Source: an uncultured Marinobacter sp.
Lineage (GTDB): Bacteria; Pseudomonadota; Gammaproteobacteria; Pseudomonadales; Oleiphilaceae
Length of the DNA stretch: 60,745 nucleotides
NCBI RefSeq assembly: GCF_947259545.1
Contig: NZ_CAMYMK010000004.1
Location: 1 to 60,745 of the forward strand
Reading direction: 5' to 3'
The translations under genes and the position numbers were made by a program. The notes beneath the pieces were generated by a model that saw nothing but the letters and a program-made list of their open reading frames with translations, ran no database searches and was not told the origin of the DNA. How positions within the stretch are numbered: the first letter of the stretch is position 1; each line of letters starts with the position of its first letter. Below, one piece after another: positions 56,860 to 60,745 of the stretch.

Positions 56860-57241
56860 GGCTTTGGGAGTTTGCGAATCCCTAGCCTGAAGGTTGGCGG
56901 GGGGAGCCGGGGTGGCAGGGCTGTTCAGGAGACGCCTCAAGACGTCCCTGTGCGGCTTGGGCTCCGCCATCCCTGGCTCCGCACACTCCTGAACAGCCCT
57001 GCCACCCCGGCTCAGGCAAGCTGTCGAGTTATACCGGGAGTTTCTTGCAGTCTGGATGGTCCAGATTCGGAACTAGTCTGCTGAAGTATTTCCCAATGCC
57101 TGTCTTGCACCCAAAGCTGATGTTTCAGAAGGCAATTCCCGACACGACCCTATCCCTAAAACTGTCAGGCTGTGGCCAGAGCTTGCAGTTACACCGAACA
57201 AACGGCTATCGTTCGAAGTTGATTGAGCAACCGAGTGAACG
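56860..57241. other. Intergenic region after thiC with inverted repeat
   Basis: This 382-base gap holds the inverted repeat at 56904-57013. Open frames across it lack ribosome-binding sites and family features. Nothing else is recognised apart from the nudF upstream region, which has no clear promoter hexamers. Confidence 0.7.
56904..57013. repeat. 110-bp element with perfect 28-bp inverted repeats
   Basis: The 28 bases at 56904-56931 and 56986-57013 are exact inverted repeats, 54 bases apart. The loop contains GCGGCTTGGGCTCCGCC and CTGGCTCCGC, which form smaller hairpins. No T-run follows, so it is not a simple terminator. The loop wording resembles a dispersed intergenic repeat of marine gammaproteobacteria as I recall it; only one copy is in the window. 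Confidence 0.85.
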
Positions 57242-57859
57242 ATGACCAAACCGTTTCAGTTCAAAGCCAGCGACGTCAACGTCGAAAAGCGCGAAACCGT
57301 CTTCCAGGGCTTCTTCCGCATGGACAAGCTGTGGCTGACCCACCCGCGTTTTGACGGCCGCGACATGCCCGTATTCACCCGGGAACTGTTTATCCGTGGT
57401 GATGCCACCTGTGTGCTGCCTTATGACCCTGAGCGGGACGAAGTGGTGTTGCTGGAACAGTTTCGCCTTGGCGCGATGGACCGCGACCAGTCGCCCTGGT
57501 TGCTGGAATTGGTCGCAGGCATGAACGAAGAGGGCGAAACACCCGAGGAAGTTGCGCAACGGGAAGGGCAGGAAGAAGCGGGCCTGACCTTCAGCAAACT
57601 GGATAAAATTTGCGATTACCTCGTGTCTCCCGGAGGTAGCACGGAACTCATACACCTGTATTGTGGTTGTATAAGCACTGAGTCGGCCGGCGGTTTGTTT
57701 GGCATGGAACACGAACATGAAGACATCCGTGCCCACGTATTCAGTTCAGAGGAGGCGATTGCCATGATCCAGGATGGTCGTATCAACAATGCGGCGGCGA
57801 TCATTGCTTTGCAATGGCTTCAGCTCAACCGCGACCGTATACGGGAAAGGTGGGGTTGA
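57242..57859 (+). CDS. nudF: ADP-ribose pyrophosphatase (NUDIX)
   Basis: The 205-residue enzyme hydrolyses ADP-ribose to AMP and ribose 5-phosphate. The Nudix box lies at about residues 95-117 (GMNEEGETPEEVAQREGQEE then AGL), matching GX5EX7REUXEEXGU except for Gly at the first aliphatic position. The usual substrate-binding features include LLEQFRLGAMDRDQSPWLLE and SPGGSTELIHLYCG. It starts the conserved nudF-yqiB-cpdA cluster, and its TGA overlaps the next ATG (TGATG). Confidence 0.93.
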   Translation: MTKPFQFKASDVNVEKRETVFQGFFRMDKLWLTHPRFDGRDMPVFTRELFIRGDATCVLPYDPERDEVVLLEQFRLGAMDRDQSPWLLELVAGMNEEGETPEEVAQREGQEEAGLTFSKLDKICDYLVSPGGSTELIHLYCGCISTESAGGLFGMEHEHEDIRAHVFSSEEAIAMIQDGRINNAAAIIALQWLQLNRDRIRERWG

Positions 57860-58344
57860 TGAGTGAGTGGTCCATGAAACCCAAACGCTACGTGCCGGAT
57901 CTCAGGCGACTGGGGGCGCTGTGCGATGGTAACTACCTGCGCCTGAATCAACTCCGGAAGCTGGAGTCGGCCGGAAAGCCGGTTTCCGAGTTCGAGCTGC
58001 ACCGGGAAGATCTGTACCTCGGGCGTGTGCGGATCAAAGTACTCCAGACCGCACGGTTCACCGAAACCCTCCTGCTGGAGCAGATTCATAACGCCGGCCG
58101 ATGGCTAAACAATCCTCAACTGACGGTGCGTGTCTATCACGATGCTGCGATGGCAGAAGTGATCAGTTGCTATCGGGATCGTCAGATTGCGCCGGTCAAC
58201 GATTACCCCAACCGTTTTATGCATCACCCCGATGAAAAGGTGCAGGTGAACAGCTTTCTGGCCGACTGGCTGGATTACTGTCTGCGTTTCGGGCACCTGC
58301 CCATGGAGCATTCTCTCTGGTCAGCTGGTGAGGGGGTTGACTAG
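57859..58344 (+). CDS. DUF1249 family protein (YqiB-like)
   Basis: The 161-residue protein starts MSEWSMKPKRYVPDLRRLGA and contains CDGNYLRLNQLRKLE, VKVLQTARFTETLLLEQ-type sequence and VYHDAAMAEVISCYRDRQIA, all features of the YqiB family. It has no signal peptide or membrane segment. Its function is unknown. It sits between nudF and cpdA, as in E. coli, and overlaps the nudF stop by one base. The earlier in-frame start at 57814 lies inside nudF and is rejected. Confidence 0.9.
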   Translation: MSEWSMKPKRYVPDLRRLGALCDGNYLRLNQLRKLESAGKPVSEFELHREDLYLGRVRIKVLQTARFTETLLLEQIHNAGRWLNNPQLTVRVYHDAAMAEVISCYRDRQIAPVNDYPNRFMHHPDEKVQVNSFLADWLDYCLRFGHLPMEHSLWSAGEGVD

Positions 58345-58412
58345 AGAGCGGTGGAGAATGGGTTTGAGTGTGAACTAAGATGTGATGGCGAAGCGTAAAT
58401 GCTGTGTCAAAG

Positions 58413-58459
58413 TTGTCAAATGACGCAATATGTCCTGTAACTAAGAGGCATAATGTGAT
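58413..58459 (+). promoter_or_regulatory. Candidate promoter and CRP/Vfr half-site upstream of cpdA
   Basis: TTGTCA (58413-58418), a 17-base spacer and TGTAAC (58436-58441) form a moderate sigma-70 match. Just downstream, AATGTGATC (58452-58460) matches the left half of the CRP consensus well, but the right half is poor. The region also has two TGTGA copies near 58369 and 58381. Confidence 0.3.
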
Positions 58460-58551
58460 CATGGTTCAGTTCAGAGGTGAGAAAACGGATTACTCTCTCC
58501 GTATAACCGGTCTCAAGCCAAGCGTCTTGCCCAGATACGAAACAGAGCGCC

Positions 58552-59358
58552 ATGACCAGAAAGGACACATCCCGGGCTCTCCGGGTGCTACAGATCACTG
58601 ACCCTCATCTCCGGGCCGACCCGGCGGGGGAGTTGCTGGGCGTGAACACCCGGGACAGTCTTGATGCTGTTATTACAAAGGTGCTCAGGGAGCATGGTCA
58701 GCCGGACCTGGTATTGGCTACCGGTGATCTTGCCCAGGACGGCTCGGAAGAGGCTTACCGTGTTTTTGGTGACAAGCTGCGGGCGTTTCACTGTGCGTCG
58801 GCCTGGATAGCTGGTAACCACGACGCGACGGATGTCATGCAGCGGGTTGCCAGTGAACACCAGGCGAGTCGTCGGCATATTATCCAGGGCGGCTGGCAGT
58901 TCATCCTGCTGGATTCATCCGTTCGTGGTCACGTGTATGGTGAGCTGGCGGATGCAGAGCTTTCGTTTCTTGCATCGACACTGGAGCAGAATCCGGGTTT
59001 GCCGACACTGGTTACATTGCACCACCATCCGGTGGACATCGGATCCGACTGGATGGAGGGCATCGGCCTTCGTAACCGGGATGCTTTCTGGCAGGTGGTT
59101 GAACGCTTTCCTCAGGTCAAAATTGTATTGTGGGGCCACATCCATCAGGAACACGATCTTGAGCGCCATGGGGTGAGATTGCTGGCCACGCCTTCCACCT
59201 GTATCCAGTTTACTTCTGGTTCCCGCCAGTTTGCCGTGGAGGAATTGCCGCCAGGGTATCGTTGGTTCGAGCTTGAGGCCTCTGGAGAGTTCCGGACGGA
59301 AGTCCAACGGGCAACCGAGTTTGAGTTTGATCTGGACGTCGATAGCACCGGCTACTGA
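58552..59358 (+). CDS. cpdA: 3',5'-cyclic-AMP phosphodiesterase
   Basis: The 268-residue metallophosphoesterase hydrolyses cAMP. All metal-binding motifs are present: QITDPHLRAD (DxH), LATGDLAQDGS (GDxxxDG), WIAGNHDATD (GNHD), TLHHHPVDIG and LWGHIHQEHD (GHxH). It lowers cAMP and so limits CRP/Vfr activity. It is third in the nudF-yqiB-cpdA cluster, but the 207-base gap before it suggests its own promoter. The start ATG at 58552 gives the family N terminus. Confidence 0.95.
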   Translation: MTRKDTSRALRVLQITDPHLRADPAGELLGVNTRDSLDAVITKVLREHGQPDLVLATGDLAQDGSEEAYRVFGDKLRAFHCASAWIAGNHDATDVMQRVASEHQASRRHIIQGGWQFILLDSSVRGHVYGELADAELSFLASTLEQNPGLPTLVTLHHHPVDIGSDWMEGIGLRNRDAFWQVVERFPQVKIVLWGHIHQEHDLERHGVRLLATPSTCIQFTSGSRQFAVEELPPGYRWFELEASGEFRTEVQRATEFEFDLDVDSTGY

Positions 59359-59381
59359 TCACAGTTTGGATACCCCGGCTG

Positions 59382-59409
59382 TTAAAAATCGCCGAAATCT
59401 GTATATAAT
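59382..59409 (+). promoter_or_regulatory. Candidate promoter of vgrG
   Basis: A perfect TATAAT (59404-59409) lies 16 bases after TTAAAA (59382-59387), a weak -35. It is 61 bases before the vgrG start, in the gap after cpdA. Confidence 0.55.
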
Positions 59410-59469
59410 CGGCACCGCTCAGGACGAGCGACGTATGGACTCAACACCACATCATCAGGGACCGAAGAC

Positions 59470-60745
59470 ATGCCCCAGGCAAGCGGACTGCAGTTCACCG
59501 CCACCATTGGCGGATTTTCCTCTGATCATTTTTCCGTTGTCGGCTTCGAGCTGACCGAAGCCCTTTCCGAACTGTTTCACGGCAAGCTCAAACTGGCCAG
59601 CACCGACCCGTCGGTATCGGCAGCCGATGTACTGGAACAGGCCGTGGATCTGGTCATCTGGCAGGACGGCGCGCCTTTGCGGCGTTTCACGGGCATGGTC
59701 AACGAATTCGCCCGCGGTGATGCTGGTCACCGCCGCACCCGCTACGAACTCATCATTCAGCCCCCGTTGTGGCGCCTGAGCCTGATGCAGAACAGCCGCA
59801 TCTTCCAGGCTCAAACTACCGACGCCATCGTGCGAACCCTGCTGGAAGAGCGGGGCATCGTCGATACCGTGTTCGACCTGAAACGCCGCCCGGAAGAACG
59901 GGAATACTGCGTCCAGCACCGGGAAAGCGACCTGGGGTTTTTAGAGCGGCTGTCGGCCGAGGAAGGCTGGCATTACCGTTATCACCACGGCTCAGTGGAT
60001 GGCGAAGAACCGCCGGCCCTGATCATCGCCGACCACCACGGCGACGCCCCCAGACTGGAATCCGTGACCTATAACGGCAAGGCCGGCGGCAGCACCAAGG
60101 TTCCCTGCGTGTTCCGCTTCGCCCATCAGGAAAGGGTCCGCGCCAGTGCCGTGGCCCTGAAGGATTACACCTTCAAAAATCCGGCCTACGCCCTGATGCA
60201 TGAACAGCAGGCCGGCAGCCCGAATCACCGGGAAGATTACCAGCACTACGATTACCCGGGTCGCTTCAAACAGGACGCCAGCGGCCAGCCCTTCACCGAC
60301 GCCCGCCTGGACGCCCTGAGAAACGACGCCAGCACCGCCCAGGGCAAGAGCAACCGCGCGGACTTCACCGCCGGCGCCAAAGTGACCCTGAGCGACCACG
60401 ACAGCGAGTCCCTGAACCGGGAATGGCTGCTGACGGGCATCACCCACACCGGCAAACAGCCCCAGGCGCTGGAAGAAGAGGGCGGTTCCGAACCCACCAG
60501 CTACAGCAACCAGTTCAACGCCATTCCCGCCGACCGTAGCTGGCGTCCGCAAGTTAAACAACGGCCTAGAATGGATGGCCCGCAGATGGCGATGGTCACC
60601 GGCCCGGAAGGCGAAGAAATCCATTGCGACGAACACGGCCGCGTAAAAGTCCGCTTCCCCTGGGATCGCTACTCCAAGAACGACGAACACAGCAGCGCCT
60701 GGCTGCGAGTCAGCCAGGGCTGGGCCGGCGGCCAGTATGGGTTCA
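59470..60745 (+). CDS. vgrG: Type VI secretion spike protein VgrG (partial, 3' end missing)
   Basis: The frame is open from ATG 59470 to the window edge, 425 codons. The N-terminal part matches phage gp27-like VgrG (SADHFSV-type start SSDHFSVVGFELTEALSELF, PPLWRLSLMQNSRIFQAQTT, YCVQHRESDLGFLERLSAEE). The gp5-like OB fold follows with the hallmark CDEHGRVKVRFPWDR, then SAWLRVSQGWAGGQYGF. VgrG forms the tip of the T6SS tube and often carries or binds an effector. No other T6SS gene is in the window, so it looks like an orphan vgrG locus. The start has CAGGGA upstream. Confidence 0.93.
   Translation, partial: MPQASGLQFTATIGGFSSDHFSVVGFELTEALSELFHGKLKLASTDPSVSAADVLEQAVDLVIWQDGAPLRRFTGMVNEFARGDAGHRRTRYELIIQPPLWRLSLMQNSRIFQAQTTDAIVRTLLEERGIVDTVFDLKRRPEEREYCVQHRESDLGFLERLSAEEGWHYRYHHGSVDGEEPPALIIADHHGDAPRLESVTYNGKAGGSTKVPCVFRFAHQERVRASAVALKDYTFKNPAYALMHEQQAGSPNHREDYQHYDYPGRFKQDASGQPFTDARLDALRNDASTAQGKSNRADFTAGAKVTLSDHDSESLNREWLLTGITHTGKQPQALEEEGGSEPTSYSNQFNAIPADRSWRPQVKQRPRMDGPQMAMVTGPEGEEIHCDEHGRVKVRFPWDRYSKNDEHSSAWLRVSQGWAGGQYGF

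Noticed and set aside
56872..57084. 70-codon open frame after thiC
   Set aside because: It covers the inverted repeat and has no ribosome-binding site or recognisable domain.
59992..60690. 232-codon minus-strand open frame within vgrG
   Set aside because: The opposite strand has an unbroken frame with clear VgrG motifs; this is a GC-driven shadow.

Overview
The window reads as a chromosome segment from a marine gammaproteobacterium close to Pseudomonas and Oceanospirillales, most likely Marinobacter or a near relative. This is inference from recalled gene order and protein character: tuf-S10-spc-alpha ribosomal operons, uvrA/MFS/ssb, glnA-DUF4124-ntrB-ntrC, pip-dtd, glnE-ilvE beside a lipopolysaccharide (LPS) core cluster, waaA, tolC, thiC, and nudF-yqiB-cpdA.

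Layout. 1-13934: the 3' end of tuf, then an unbroken plus-strand run of ribosomal protein genes with secY and rpoA (S10, spc and alpha operons), closed by a strong terminator. 14078-19036: uvrA (minus) divergent from a YajR-like transporter gene and ssb. 19102-23998: a minus-strand nitrogen block, glnA, a DUF4124 gene, ntrB and ntrC, with a sigma-54 promoter and two NtrC-type operators upstream of glnA. 24556-31576: housekeeping and surface genes, typA, pip, dtd, a porin, a CYTH phosphatase and a potassium channel. 31623-31889: a long nested palindromic element. 31919-35825: glnE and ilvE. 35912-53149: a surface-polysaccharide and LPS island with an OpsX-like heptosyltransferase, a Kdo kinase, about seven further glycosyltransferases, two Wzy_C-type ligase/polymerase proteins (one fused to a family 2 glycosyltransferase), two lipid A acyltransferases, an SGNH-fold protein with an altered nucleophile, a YrbL-like kinase-fold protein, and waaA. 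53191-59358: tolC, a TPP riboswitch with thiC, a 28-bp perfect inverted repeat, then nudF, a DUF1249 gene and cpdA. 59470-60745: the start of a type VI secretion vgrG that runs off the window.

How the genes work together. Four members of the nitrogen cascade lie here: NtrB/NtrC should drive glnA through the sigma-54 promoter, and GlnE modifies the glutamine synthetase made from glnA. The LPS genes cover lipid A acylation, Kdo transfer (WaaA), Kdo phosphorylation (KdkA), heptose addition, outer-core or O-chain assembly, and ligation. The kdkA plus opsX-like pair suggests a Haemophilus/Vibrio-type inner core carrying one phosphorylated Kdo. The block at about 40600-43364 is visibly AT-richer than its flanks and is probably the strain-variable part.

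No CRISPR array, tRNA, rRNA, transposase or integrase was seen. The least ordinary items are the WaaL-GT2 fusion, the Cys-for-Ser SGNH protein, the two palindromic intergenic elements, and a 42-bp palindrome lying over the predicted rpsM promoter.
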